From NCBI GenBank assembly GCA_029817715.1, contig JARUPY010000083.1, positions 496,001-560,000 of the forward strand: a stretch of 64,000 bases of DNA, in the 5' to 3' direction. The notes under the pieces were generated by a model. That model had not been told where the DNA came from. It was given only the letters and a program-made list of their open reading frames with translations, and did not search any database. This document shows positions 10,167 through 21,877 of the stretch, piece by piece. A program made the translations under genes and the position numbers. The number at the start of each line of letters is the position of its first letter. Positions within the stretch are counted from its first letter, which is position 1. This DNA is from Melastoma dodecandrum (Eukaryota; Streptophyta; Magnoliopsida; Myrtales; Melastomataceae).

Positions 10167-12325
10167 TGTTGGGACGGTTTTCATGATGAACCGGACCCTC
10201 TGTACTACGAAGGTCGAACATTCTATTCTACAGAAGCTTCTTATGGTAAGGGCTTTATGTAAGAATTATTCTTGTAATTAAATGATTAGTTATCAATTAT
10301 TTAATTACGAAATATGCATTATCTGATTAAGATATTCGTCTAATCAGATTACCATGATTTGATTTCCAAATAATCATATTGGAGATAATATTTCTTATAG
10401 AAGGAAATAAGATCTCAATTTATGGAAAGGTTCTACTAGTTGGTCTACAGGCTTCTGTAAGCTCTTACGACCTCTATATGACCGTTATTTGGATACCTAT
10501 CACCACCACCTGTCCAGATACATTCTCACGTGTGTCTTTATTAGGATGGAACGAACATTTACCCCAATGGAAACAAATCTTCGATTGTTTCCATCTATAG
10601 AAGGCTATCGAGCAGAACCTTCTGTGATACCTTCTGTGCTGCATTATTTAGGGAAATAATCATATCCCTATTTTATTTTGATATGATCATCTCCATTGCT
10701 GAATGCATGCACGTGCATTTCATTCTGTTTATTATGTAAACTAACTTTTAATTTCTTATTTTGCAGATTACGTTTTTATATTTTCCCTTTTGTATTTTAC
10801 TGTTTGAACCGTGTATATAAATAGCCATGCTCTCACCCAGTGAAAATAGACTTTTGGAATAAACATTATTCCATCTCATTCTGTCCGGAGAGAGCGTGAG
10901 CTTCAATTGCTTCAATTGTTTTAGTTCTTTAACTCTTTTGTTTGTTTGAGTTAGCCACACGAGGAGCACTAGCGACGGACGGCTGCATCGTTGGTGAAGC
11001 CTTCTGGGAAAGTGACTCGGGGGCTCGAGGGACTCGGTTGGAAGCTGCAGGAGACGTTGTTGGAAGCATGTCGACGTGGGCAACGTGCAGTGGGCCGGAG
11101 AGAAGGGCTGAATCTCGGGGCACAGAAGGTCCTAACCAGCTTCTATTGTGTAGTGTTCTGTGTGCAGGAGAAGCCTTGAGCGAGGGCGTTGTGTTTGCTT
11201 GAAGCCTTGAGCGAGGGCGTTGTGTTTGCTTGAAGCCTTGAGCGAGGGTGTTGTGTTTGCTTGAAGCCTTGAGCGAGGGCGTTGTGTTTGCTTGAAGCCT
11301 TGAGCGAAGGCGTTGTGTTTGCTCGGAGAAGCCTTGGGCAAGGGCGTTGTGTTTGCTCGGAGAAGCCTTGGGCAAGGGCGTTGTGTTTGCTTAGCCGTAG
11401 TCTCGAGGGACCATGCAAGGGAGCCTTGGGCAAAGGCATTGTGTTTGCTCAGTCGAGAACTTAAAGGATCGCGCAATTTGGTTACCTTTGTTAGTCACAC
11501 TTAAGTGTGCAACTCTCTGTAGCACAGAACTCTATAGTCTGTGCATACACTTTCTTTGTCACTTTTGCTACAGAACCTTACGGTCTGTTCAGTAGAAGGT
11601 CGACAACTCTTAGTACAGAATCTTTCAGATCTGTGCTTCTCAATTAAGTCATTTCCTATACAGAACCTTCTGTTGTGGATTGACATTCTTGGTACAGAAC
11701 CTTACGGTCTGTGCTATACCTTCGGTGATACAGAATCCTTGGATCTGTTCTATAGAAGGTTGACGCTTCTAGTACAGAATCTCTTGATCTGTGCTATAGA
11801 AGGTTAACACATCCGACACAGAACCTTCTGGTCAGTGTTGTGCTTTAACTTCTTCGACACAGAACCCTCTGGTCTGTGTTGTGCCTAACGTTCTACGATA
11901 CAGAACCTTCTGGTCTGTATTGAACCTAAGTTACTATAGTACAGAACCTTCAGGTTCGTGCTTCGTAACAGGCCTCTACGGTACAGAACCTTCTGGTCCG
12001 TGCTCTGCCACTCAAGTCTCTATTGTACAGAACCTACGGGTCTGGTTGTAGTTGCTATCACTTGTGTAATTTGTACTGAGATACATTTGAGTGGAAACCA
12101 TCCAAATATCTGGGTGAAGAGTGGACGTAAGCAATTTGCTGAACCACTATAAAAATTCTTGTGTCCAATCAAACATGTTGCGAACACACTCGAACGTTCT
12201 GTTGTACAGAAATCTATCTACAATTCTGTTTAACAGAAGCTTTCTTCCGCTGCGGGGTAAAACGAAAAAGCGTTAAAATCCGAATTTGGAGATTAACAAT
12301 AATTCACCCCCCTCTTAGTGTAACA
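10167..12325 (+). repeat. Sirevirus 3' LTR
   Basis: Direct repeat of the 5' LTR, with the same TGTTGGGAC start and TAACA end. It includes TATA at 10,814-10,824 and a seven-unit 31-bp minisatellite at 11,172-11,394. The hairpin array is at about 11,500-12,045. It is followed at once by the GTCTC duplication. Confidence 0.92.
11172..11394 (+). repeat. 31-bp minisatellite in 3' LTR, 7 units
   Basis: Seven contiguous copies of the unit found five times in the 5' LTR, plus one diverged copy farther on. Because both LTRs are made from one template at integration, the two-unit difference arose after insertion or by slippage during reverse transcription. Confidence 0.85.
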
Positions 12326-12330
12326 GTCTC
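12326..12330. repeat. Target-site duplication GTCTC, right copy
   Basis: Exact repeat of 163-167, marking the right edge of the Sirevirus insertion. Confidence 0.9.
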
Positions 12331-13681
12331 ATCCCGGAGAAATCATTCTTCGTCTCATTTTTAGCCTCCCCGCGAGTGTCTTGAACTCAGCAGCACTTTC
12401 TCATCGGTTCAAACCATTCACAGGGATCATCCACGTTCCTAAGCCAATCCCGGGTCCTCGTACCCGTCCTTGACATTAGTCAGATGTTCCCACCTGACTA
12501 AACCATCCAGAACTCACTAAATGCGGATCATTTAATCCGCTTTTTCAGCCACATTCCAGTTCTCAATACGGATCCCTCCATCCGATTTATCGCGGGCACG
12601 GATCCATCCATCCGTCCCTTCCTTACGAGTATTTATCAGCCATCCTCCTTGGCCATATTTCACTCATATTGAGCTCACCGCGGATGGATTCTCCCATCCT
12701 TACCCATCCTCGTATACCATTCTCACGGCTTCCCTTCGGAGCAAACCATTACACCCCTCATTCCTCTCATCCGACCAGCTCCATTACATGATACATCCCA
12801 TCATTCATTCGCATATCCATGGCAATCACAGATCAGCCATAGTCACCCCATCAACCCGTGCATCTCGACACATTCAACATATCCACAATTCCTTCACGTA
12901 CGCATAGAGGAACGCTTCAACCACTCAAACCGTTCTCTTACGTACTAGCACCAATACAAATAACTGGATATGCATTCCCGCCTATATCACATATAATGTG
13001 TCCTTATCCATTAACACGTACACAAATACAAGGGGAAACAATTTCTAGCCATCATGCACACATTTTGGGTCATCCGTTCAGCCGACAAACATACTCCGAG
13101 ATCTCCTTTCACAAAGCCAGCACAACATGCAGCGACGAACATAGTAGGGCGACACTGTTATGGCCGGTTTAAGGAAACAAGCGAAAGAAGAAGGGGTGAA
13201 GGACGCACCTTTCTTGGTCCGAACAAAGACGTGCAAGCTCCCTCCTTCTTCGAACCATTTCACCGCGAGAAAGAAGTCCCCGAGAGCTCCTCCCTCGCTG
13301 GTCTAGATGATGACGGACTGCTCTCGAATGTCTGTCCACTTTGTTGTCCAAACGCGGCCTCTTCTCCTTTTCTTTTTCTTCTCTTCTCGGCGAACCTTCC
13401 CTTGCATGAACCAACCTTGATTTTCCCCTTCTCTTCCTTGTCAGCCTTCGTCCCCAAGCCAAGGAACAAGCTGAAATGGATCCCCCTTCCTCGTGTCCCT
13501 TCCCTTTCCCCCACTCCAACACAAGGTGGAGTTATTTTAAATTTTCTTTTTATTCTTTTGCCCTCTTGATGTCACACGTGTCCCATCCCATTAATTCCCT
13601 CGTTAGCTTCCTGAGCAAGATTTGACTTCACATTTCACATTTACACTTTTAAAAATTACAAAAATACGGGTCATTATATCA
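12331..13681 (-). mobile_element. Tekay-like Gypsy 3' LTR, split by the Sirevirus
   Basis: On the minus strand the LTR begins TGATATAATGACCCG at 13,681, right after a polypurine tract (AGGGGGGAA) that follows the pol remnant. It runs down to 12,331, is interrupted by the Sirevirus, and resumes at 167-1. The stretch is non-coding. The longest plus-strand frame here (13,054-13,569) has no recognisable domain. Confidence 0.65.
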
Positions 13682-13689
13682 TTCCCCCC

Positions 13690-16600
13690 TGAATTTTGTC
13701 CCCGAAATTCTTTACTCAAAGAGGGACGGATGTACTGTCTTCATATGTTCTTCGAGTTCCCATGTTTGCTCTTTGACCTCAGCTCCTTTCCAAAGCACGT
13801 GGACTAGTGACGTTTTCCTTCCATGCGTGACACGCTCCCTACGTCCGATTATTTGTACAGGTTTCACTATAACGCTCATATCCTCATTCACACTTGTGGC
13901 CGTGATCTCAACTCTATTCTCCGGATCTGGCTCATGTTTTTTTAGCATCGATACGTGGAACACACATGACAGTGTGAAAGTTCCCGAGGAATAGCCACTC
14001 GGTAAGCCACTTTTCCAATACGCTCTGTGATCCTATACGGTCCAATATATCGCGGACTTAACTTATGAGCCTTTCCTGTCCGAAACATTGACTTCATCAC
14101 GGAGAGCTTCAAGAATACTTAGTCCCCAACTACGAATTCCAATGGTCTTTGTCGTCTATCCACCTAACTCTTCTGTGGACTTTGAGTCGTTTTCATCCTC
14201 TCACGAACGATGACCACTACTTCTGACGTTTCTCTTATAATTCAGGTCCATCGAATACCTTCTCGCCTGGCTCAATCCAACACAAAGGCGACCGACAGTT
14301 CCTCCCATAAAGGGCCTCGAACGGTACCATTCCAATGCTCAAGTGGTAGCTGTTGTTATACGTGAATTCCAATAAGGGAAGATGATCAACCCAACTCCCT
14401 TTCCACTCCAATGTGCATGCCCTTAACATATCTTCCAGTGTTTAGATTGTACACTTTGTTTTGCCATCCGTTTGAGGATGAAATGATGTGCTCATCTAAA
14501 GCTTCGTATCCAAGGCCTCTTGCAGACTCCTCCATAACTTGGCAGTGAATCTCGGGCCCGATCAGAAGTGATTGTATGAGGTACTCAGTGGTATCGTACC
14601 ACCTCCCGAACATATATCTTTGCCAAAGAATCCAATGACCAGTTGATTTGATCGGGATGAAGTGCGCCGATTTAGTCAGTCGATCAACAACCACCCATAT
14701 TGAATCCATATTACGACCACCCTTAGGTAGATTCGTTACGAAGTCCTTTGCGATGTCTTCCCATTTCTATTTAGGCACCGGTAACGGTTCAAGCAGTCCC
14801 CCGGGCCTCTGGTTCTCAATCTTCACCATTTGACATATAGTGCATCGATTTACATACCTTGCTTTATCACTTTTCATCTTCAGCCACTAGTAGAACTTGC
14901 GTAAATTACGATACATTTTTGTGATTCCAGGATGTACGCTATACATCTTCTTTTGTGCCTCATCAAGAAGGCGTCTCCTTACTTCCTTCTCATCCGAAAC
15001 ACATCCTTTCTTGAAACCTTATGAGTCCATTTGTGGCGAGTTCAAATCGCGCGTAAGGCTCTGTCCCGAGTCCTTCGCGTACTAATCTCAAGTATTCATC
15101 ATGTACTCGAGCTTCTCTTATCATCGCAACGATCTCTGGTTCCGCTTGTCCTCTTGCCACGCATAACCTTCCATTTAGTTCTTCCAACTGTATATCCAGA
15201 TTGCTCATCTGTTCAATCATCCGGGACTCCTCCACCATGAGGCTCATGAGAGTGCAATGTTTTCGACTTAAGGAATCTGCCACCATATTTGCCTTTCCTG
15301 GATGATACAATATGGTGTAATCGTAGTCTTTTAAGAGCTCCATTCATCTACGTTGCCTCATGTTCAACTCTTGTTACGTGAAGAGATATTTCAAACTTTT
15401 ATGATTCGTATAAACTTCAAATTTTTCTCCGTAGAGATTGTGCCTCCATAATTTTAGTGCAAACTCTACGGCTGCGAATTCCAAGTCATGCGTTGGATAG
15501 TTTTCTTCATGCTTTTTCAATAGTCTAGAAGCATATGCTACGACCTTGCCGTGTTGCATTAACACACACCCCAGACCTTGTGCGAACGCATCACAATATA
15601 CTACGAATCCTCCGGGTCCATTAGGGATCGTTAAAATTGGAGCATTAGTCAACCTCGTCTTCAACTCCTCAAAGCACTATCCACACTTATCTGTCCACTC
15701 AAACCATACATCTTTCCTTAATAGCTTAGTCATTGGGGAAACAATCTTAGAGAACCCTTCAACGAATCTCCTGTAATAGCCAGCTAATCCGAGAAAACGT
15801 CGCACTTCATATACATTCGTTAGTCTTGGCCAATTCCTTACTGCTTCGATCTTAGATGGATCTACTTCCATGCCCGAAGCCGATATTACATGCCCGAGGA
15901 ATGCTACTTTATCCAGCCAAAACTCACATTTACTCAGTTTAGCATATAACTTATTATCTCTTAGAGTCCTTAACACAATGGCCAAATGTTCCTTGTGTTC
16001 CTTTCTACTCTTCGAGTATACCAAAATGTCGTCTATGAATACCACGACAGAGAGATCAAGGTACGGTCTGAAAACTTGGTTCATTAACCCCATAAAGACA
16101 ATCGGGGCGTTTGTCAACCCGAACGGCATCACCCTAAACTCATAATGGTATTATCTAGTTCTGAAAGCCGTCTTTGGGATGTCCTCTTCTTGTACTCTGA
16201 TCTGGTAGTATCCTGATCTCAAATCAATTTTCGAATAAACAACAGATCCTTATAATTGATAAAACAAATCATCAATACGAGGGAGTAGATAACGGTTCTT
16301 AATTGTCACCGTTCAGCATCCTGTAATCAATACACAATCGCATATAACTGTCTTTCTTTTTTCACAAATAGTACAGGAGCACCCCAAGGTGATACACTAG
16401 GACACATGAACACCTTATCTACAAGTTCTTGCAACTGTGTCTTCAGCTCCGCCAGACTCATCCAATACGGTGCGCGGGAGATTGGAAACATCCCAGGGAG
16501 AAGATCAATCTTGAATTCCACCTCTCTCTTTGGTGGCAATCCTGGCAGCTCCTCTGGAAAGACATCAATGAACTCTCGCACCACCTCAATATGCTCTAAA

Positions 16601-17888
16601 ACCGGCACTAGAGCTCCTTTGTTTGACACAGTTGCTAGGAAGACTTCATGGCCCTTATCCAAAAGTCAGTGCACCTATACTGCGGGCACCATCAAAAGCC
16701 GTCCACCACCTCCATGCCCTATGTACTCTCAGGACCCCACTCCCGGAATTTCTACCAAAAGATGCTTCCTTTCGCAATCAACTTGGGCATGGCTCGAAAC
16801 CAACCAGTCCATGCCCAAGATGACATCAAAATCACTTATATGGAAGACAATTAAATCAACAACAAATCTCAATCCAGTAACAACCAATTCACAACCTAAG
16901 CATACCTCATTCGCATCAACAGTTATTCCCGTAGGCAGAACTATTCTCAAACATTTCTCATCCTTGCTAATTGGCCACCTAAACTTCCTTACGCAGTTCC
17001 CAGACACAAATGAATGAGTAGCTCAAGTATCGAATAATGCATGCTCCAAGTTTTCTCGGAATCGGACCGTACCTGAGATCACCACACGGGATGCTTTTGC
17101 ATCTGCCTCGGAGACCACGTTTAGCCATGCACTCTCCGCTGGTCCACTCATAGACCCTCGAGTAACAGACACTGTAGGTGTAGGCCTACCTCCCCTCGGC
17201 CTCGGCGCACTCGAGCTTGCCATAGTACTTCCTATCGTGCCACCTTCCTGAGAACAATTCCACCTCATATGCCCTGTCCTTCCACATTGATAACAGACTA
17301 TCTCACTCGTAGCATAGGTATAGCCGTAATGAGGCTTGTTGCATCGAGAACAGAAAGGTGGTACACCCGACTTCGAACCCTGATTGCCTCCACCTCTAGA
17401 GAATGATCTAGCTGGCATAGGAGCACGAGGAGGACGCGCAACGAACGTCCTCTGAGATGCATACGCTCTTACCTGTCTGAATCTCTTCTTTGGGGGCATC
17501 CCACTCGAGCTCCCCAACATCCTCTTCGACCACTCCGTCTCTTCCTTTTCCCTCACAGCCATCAATGGTTTTTCTGTATTTTATGCCCATCAGTAGACGT
17601 CTTCATATGAATGAGCATCATGGGAGCCACATGCAACCGAATCTATGGCTCTAATCCGAGTTCAAACTTCCTTGCTCTACTTTCTGCATCCAAATGTGGT
17701 CTATACCGAGACAGAGCGGCGAACTTCCCTTCATATTCATCTATTGTCATACCCTCCTGCTTCAGATGTGCGAACTCCAACGCCTTATCCTCACGATAGG
17801 AGAAGGGAAAGAACTTTCCCAGGAATGCCGTCTTGAACACCGTCCATCCATCCCCAGTGTAGATGACTCCAGCATTAGAATGGACCAA
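13690..17888 (-). pseudogene. Ty3/Gypsy (Tekay/Del-like) gag-pol remnant
   Basis: Domains read 5' to 3' on the minus strand. Gag: middle and C-terminal part (17,888-17,030) with zinc knuckle CYQCGRTGHMRWNC near 17,300. Protease: near 17,025, where the DTG active site reads D-T-stop, followed by a VILGMDWL block (about 16,770). RT: EELPGLPP (about 16,540), MPFGLTNAP, and catalytic FIDDILVYS (about 16,030). RNase [14 protein letters not shown] and NHKSLKYLF. The connection domain has HPGKANMVADSLSRK (about 15,290). Integrase pieces: [15 protein letters not shown] and EFTYNNSYH...PFEALYGRNCRSP. A chromodomain-like C-terminus ends near 13,715. The parts sit in different frames with many stops. 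The gag N-terminus and 5' LTR are absent: similarity stops at about 17,888. Long dead. Confidence 0.88.
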
Positions 17889-19169
17889 GCGGGGAGAGTA
17901 AATAATGTTTTAGAGTGAAATGTGCGTACGAGTCACCAATGTGAGGCCATGTGGTATAAAACGAGAAGAAAGGAGTTACGGATCTATAGGAAAGGTGGAA
18001 TCTTGAGAGCAATAAGGTCGGGGCATGAACCTAGAACTTAAGTCGGAACGGAACATGACCTTAAGCATAAATCAAGGTGCCACAGGCATGGAAAGAATGG
18101 GATAGACCACCAAAGGGTATGTCGGTGTGGGTGGAGAGGAAAGATACCACCTTTATGAGGGTGAGTGGACGGATTCTGTGTTGATACGTAAGTAAGGCCG
18201 GAAACAATTGAGAGCCCAATTGTAGTTGAATCCTAAGAATATGTAAAGGACCCAGATGCACAGACTAGTAGAGTATCACTTGGGTCTAGTAAGAGACTGA
18301 GGTCAGATGACGCATGTAGATGCGCAACCCGCTGTAACGAGAAACTAGACCCCTCTATGCTAAGAGAACGTGTATGAGGTAAGGGCAATGGTACTCGAGA
18401 TAGAGATCCAAGTGGCTAAAATTCGAGTTGAGTTAGTATGGAACTTGGAGGAAATGGAAGTCTGGGAAGGAAAGGAAAACACGAACCGGGGACAAGGAAG
18501 GACTGAACCCGTTTAGGTAAAATATGTGTTAGATGGGCATACTCTAATATTAAACTGTAATGCAAAACGCATGTGCTAGATTAGTGAGAAGGAATGAGCT
18601 GGTTGACGGCTTGTAGGAACACAATTTTTGATTCCTAGTCGGAGAATCTGAAGGTAATCGTCATCATCCTTACGTGGACTTGCGCAACTGTAAGCTCGTT
18701 AGCGAAGGTCATGATAAAAACAGTAAATTGATAAAGTGGGGATCATTTCCCCATGTTTGGAAGCTAAAGCTGCCAGAGGGTGTGCGTGACTAATTCCACG
18801 AAAAATGGATGCAGAATTGGGAATTCTCTTTCCAGGTAATTGAGACTCGCCTAGGGGGATTGACAGGTCCGGGCACGATCCCGAAATCAATGCAAGTATC
18901 AAGAAAATATAAACCATCTATTTGGGAAGAACATAAAAATATTATTACTAAAAGTTCTCCCAATATATGGGAGAAAATACAAACGTAGCAGCTCAGTCAG
19001 TTGGCAAAGAGGACAAGAGGCTTTTCGCCCGGTTCAGCACTCCGGCCGCTACAACCTCTTTCGCCTCTACATATATGACCCTGTCCCAATCTCCCTCACA
19101 CTTCTCTCGCTCCTAGCTAATGGTTGTACGCTCAGCTGCCTCCACTCTGGCGGCATCATGATCCTAATC
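17889..19169. other. Unassigned, probably retroelement-derived DNA
   Basis: No convincing reading frame or recognisable motif on either strand. It abuts the truncated gag at 17,888, so a rearrangement junction probably lies there. The rest may be old LTR or leader sequence. Confidence 0.4.
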
Positions 19170-21721
19170 GTTCTCAGCAATACGCGCAGTCATGGCGTCT
19201 TGCTCTTCCTGGAGATGGCGGATGGTGGCGGTCAATTCCTCCTGCTTCCCGCGGAGTTGAACCTCTGCGAGAGACAGCTCTTCCACTCGAGCAGCAGATG
19301 GGGGCAGTAGGGACGACGCAATCTCTTTCTTCCAACCTCGCCTTAACTTCGAAGTCCTCTTGCTTATCGGCCCACGAGCGCCAAAAGGACTTCCGAGGGA
19401 GCGAGAGCATAACGAACAGCTCGCGCAAATCAGAACTCACTCGCCCCAGCTCGTCCATCATGGACGTTAAGGCGACAAAGTCGTCATCTGTGCTCGTTCC
19501 ACGCTCGAGGGCGACGACAAAGGAAATGAGGAGAGAGTGCAAAGACTGTCATGAATGCACTTTGATCAAACATCAACCAGAGTGCAAAATATAACCTTAT
19601 ACAAAATGAAGCTTAGTTTCTTACCGAGGACGCCTGAACTTAGGAGCCTTGGGGGGCTTCCCTCGCCTCACCCGAGTAATCTTGGGCGACAGGGATGCCG
19701 TCAAGCGTCTGACCCGCGGCCTTGTCCCCTAAGACTGATACAGAGATACCCATCCCGACTTTGCTTGGGGACTCTTCCCCGCTCACATTACCCTCACCTG
19801 TAGCTACCTGGCTTGGGTGCTCGCGATCGCCCAACCAAACAACGATAGGGACGTCGTCACGGGACCTCACACTATCAATGATCTCAACTGTGGAGGAAGG
19901 ACTCGTAATGCCTACATCAAGGAAGATGGCATTCTTCAACCAAGTCCTTTACCACAAAATAGAGCACACATGGAGTATTTTGATACACGGTACGACGGCA
20001 GGAGACGCTTCCTTCGGGACAGGGCCTTCACCGGCACTGTGCAATGACGACGGAGGAGCGACGACTGCATGAGATCGTACCAACGGGAGAACCCGTTGCC
20101 CCAGTTGGCTTCACTTTAACCTTCTTGAGCGACAAATAGGGAAATCAACTGTTTACGACAATGAGCGACGAATAGGGAAATCAATCCCCGATAACCGACA
20201 GCATACCCGAGGAGATGACTCGTTACCTGAGGAGTTCTTCACGGACTTTTCGCACAGTCAGGGAGGGACCTCCAGAAGTATCAAGCTGCTCTCCTCAGCT
20301 AGCTTCCCTAACTGAGACGAAGTCCCCAACATCCTCTAGACATTAAACCAGGCTCTCAAGAAGAATGGGGAACGGCCACCGAATACTTTCGTCGTCAAAG
20401 TGACCCTCGGGAAGTCGGGCGACTAGTGTCGTCCGGCCAACTCAGGGTCAATGGGAGACACAACAACATGCTTATCAAGTGGGCAGTTCAGTGTTTCAAA
20501 AAGAGGGACTGCCATGGACTGAGTGAAACCCAACTGCCGTGCATAAAGTTGGGGAGCTGCATCCGTTCCTACTAGCTCCGGAGCGGTGAGCGCTGACCGG
20601 AAGCGATCCATTTTGGTCAGGCGGAAAGTTTCCAATGATGGAGGGAAAGGCCGCCAACTAGAGACCACCCCTGCACAATCCTCTATGTGCCCATCCATCC
20701 GTGTTCAGATACAGCCGACAACGCTAAATGAAGACCATTATCCAACAGAGCTGGCCAAGACTATGTTGCTCTGTTTGATCATCGAGTTTAGAAAACTTGT
20801 GAACCCCGAGAAGTACAAGACAATCCACAAGGGACAATCCGCCAGGCTCCTAGAGAAATTGACAGGTCGTACATTGCTTGGTAAAGGCCATGGTAAACCA
20901 AACTCAAGAGAAAAGGGCCAAAGCTTCTTTAGCGTCCGAGTTGGCAGCGTCAACAAGGCTAGTGGCCACCCCAACCGTGAATTGACTGGAGTGTTTCCCT
21001 CGTCTGCAGAAGACGTGCTTGGACAACCACTCTAAGTAGAACTCGAACTCCTCCCGTGGTCCCCACTGGTCAGCGGAGATAGACGAGTGTCGCTCGATCA
21101 CCTTTCTGATACGCTCTGAGAAGTCGAATGTCAAATCAAAGCATCGATGGTCAAACCGAAAGGGGATCTAGAAGGCCAACATCCCGTCAAGAAACGAATA
21201 TCTTCCAAGGTTATAGACATGGGTCTCGTTGGGAGATAGAAGCAATTGACAACAGGGAGTGCACACTCGAAGGTTGGGCTCGATCAAGGAGCGTGAAATG
21301 TCGATCAGGGTTCTTATCCTGATCGCCTTCCATGAATCGTGTTTCTACTCCATCCACTTGCACATCCAAGAGTCATACCCGGCCTCGCTCCTCTCAGAAG
21401 AGAAGCACCGAAGATTGGCCCGCCTTGAAGGGTTGCTCCATCCCATAGGAGTGAAATTGTAGGGAGCGAAGATGGCGGGCAACCTGCTGGTAAAAAGGAA
21501 CAACTTTTCGACCTCCGAGGAGTGATTGAACGTGGATGCAGGGATAAAGGGACCCAAGGTTTGCTAATCCGACATCGGTAGGCCAAAGTCTGACTCTGCA
21601 TCATAACTAGGGAAGATATGGAACTTCGTGGCCTCGGTGTAAACTCGGCGAAACATAGTCTGTCGCCTTCTTCATGCGTCAGAATAGTTGAGTCGGATTG
21701 TGTCGAGGTAGCGGAAGCCAT
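19170..21721 (-). pseudogene. Decayed plant-mobile-domain type transposon ORF
   Basis: On the minus strand, pieces in shifting frames read like the plant mobile domain proteins carried by some LTR elements. They are: a start with LTHEEGDRLCFAEFTPRPRSS (21,680 region); then GPFIPASTFNHSSEVEKLF, NFTPMGWSNPSRRANLRC and WMCKWME (21,557-21,345); then FEFYLEWLSKHVFC followed by a VGVATSLVDAA block (21,060-20,950); then a PLWIV block near 20,780. Toward the 3' end (19,540-19,174) the sequence is rich in Glu/Arg/Leu and may have been a coiled coil. Frameshifts and stops are frequent. The assignment rests on the WLSKHVFC-type motif and overall order, not on a search. Confidence 0.45.
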
Positions 21722-21872
21722 GCAGGTTGAGAGGTTGCTAGGGTTTCGAAGTTTGGATGAGGTAGGTAGACAGTTTCTGATGCGCGAGTTGGAAACCTCG
21801 CTCCTGTTCAGTCTTTATAACCCGAAAACCGACAAAACATTTAAGGTTTCGCTTCACCTGCGAACGGAGGGT

Positions 21873-21877
21873 GGTAT
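21873..21877. repeat. Target-site duplication GGTAT, left copy of solo LTR 1
   Basis: GGTAT directly precedes TGTAATAACC and is repeated at 24,161-24,165 directly after CCTTTCA. Confidence 0.65.

Larger units (their letters stand above)
168..12325 (+). mobile_element. Complete but defective Sirevirus-type Ty1/Copia retrotransposon
   Basis: The element has LTRs of 2,100 and 2,159 bp beginning TGTTGGGAC and ending TAACA, a primer-binding site matching tRNA-Met, gag-pol in Copia order (gag, protease, integrase, RT, RNase H), an extra ORF downstream of RNase H, and several G-rich polypurine stretches before the 3' LTR. Long LTRs, an additional 3' ORF and repeated polypurine tracts are hallmarks of the Sirevirus (SIRE/Maximus) lineage. 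gag and pol carry several stops and at least two frameshifts, so it cannot move on its own. The LTRs differ by roughly a few percent by eye, so the insertion is not brand new. It is nested in a Gypsy LTR. A relative is truncated at 44,158-46,951. Confidence 0.92.

Noticed and set aside
13054..13569. 171-codon plus-strand ORF
   Set aside because: Lies wholly inside the Gypsy LTR, with no domain and biased Ser/Pro composition; likely chance.
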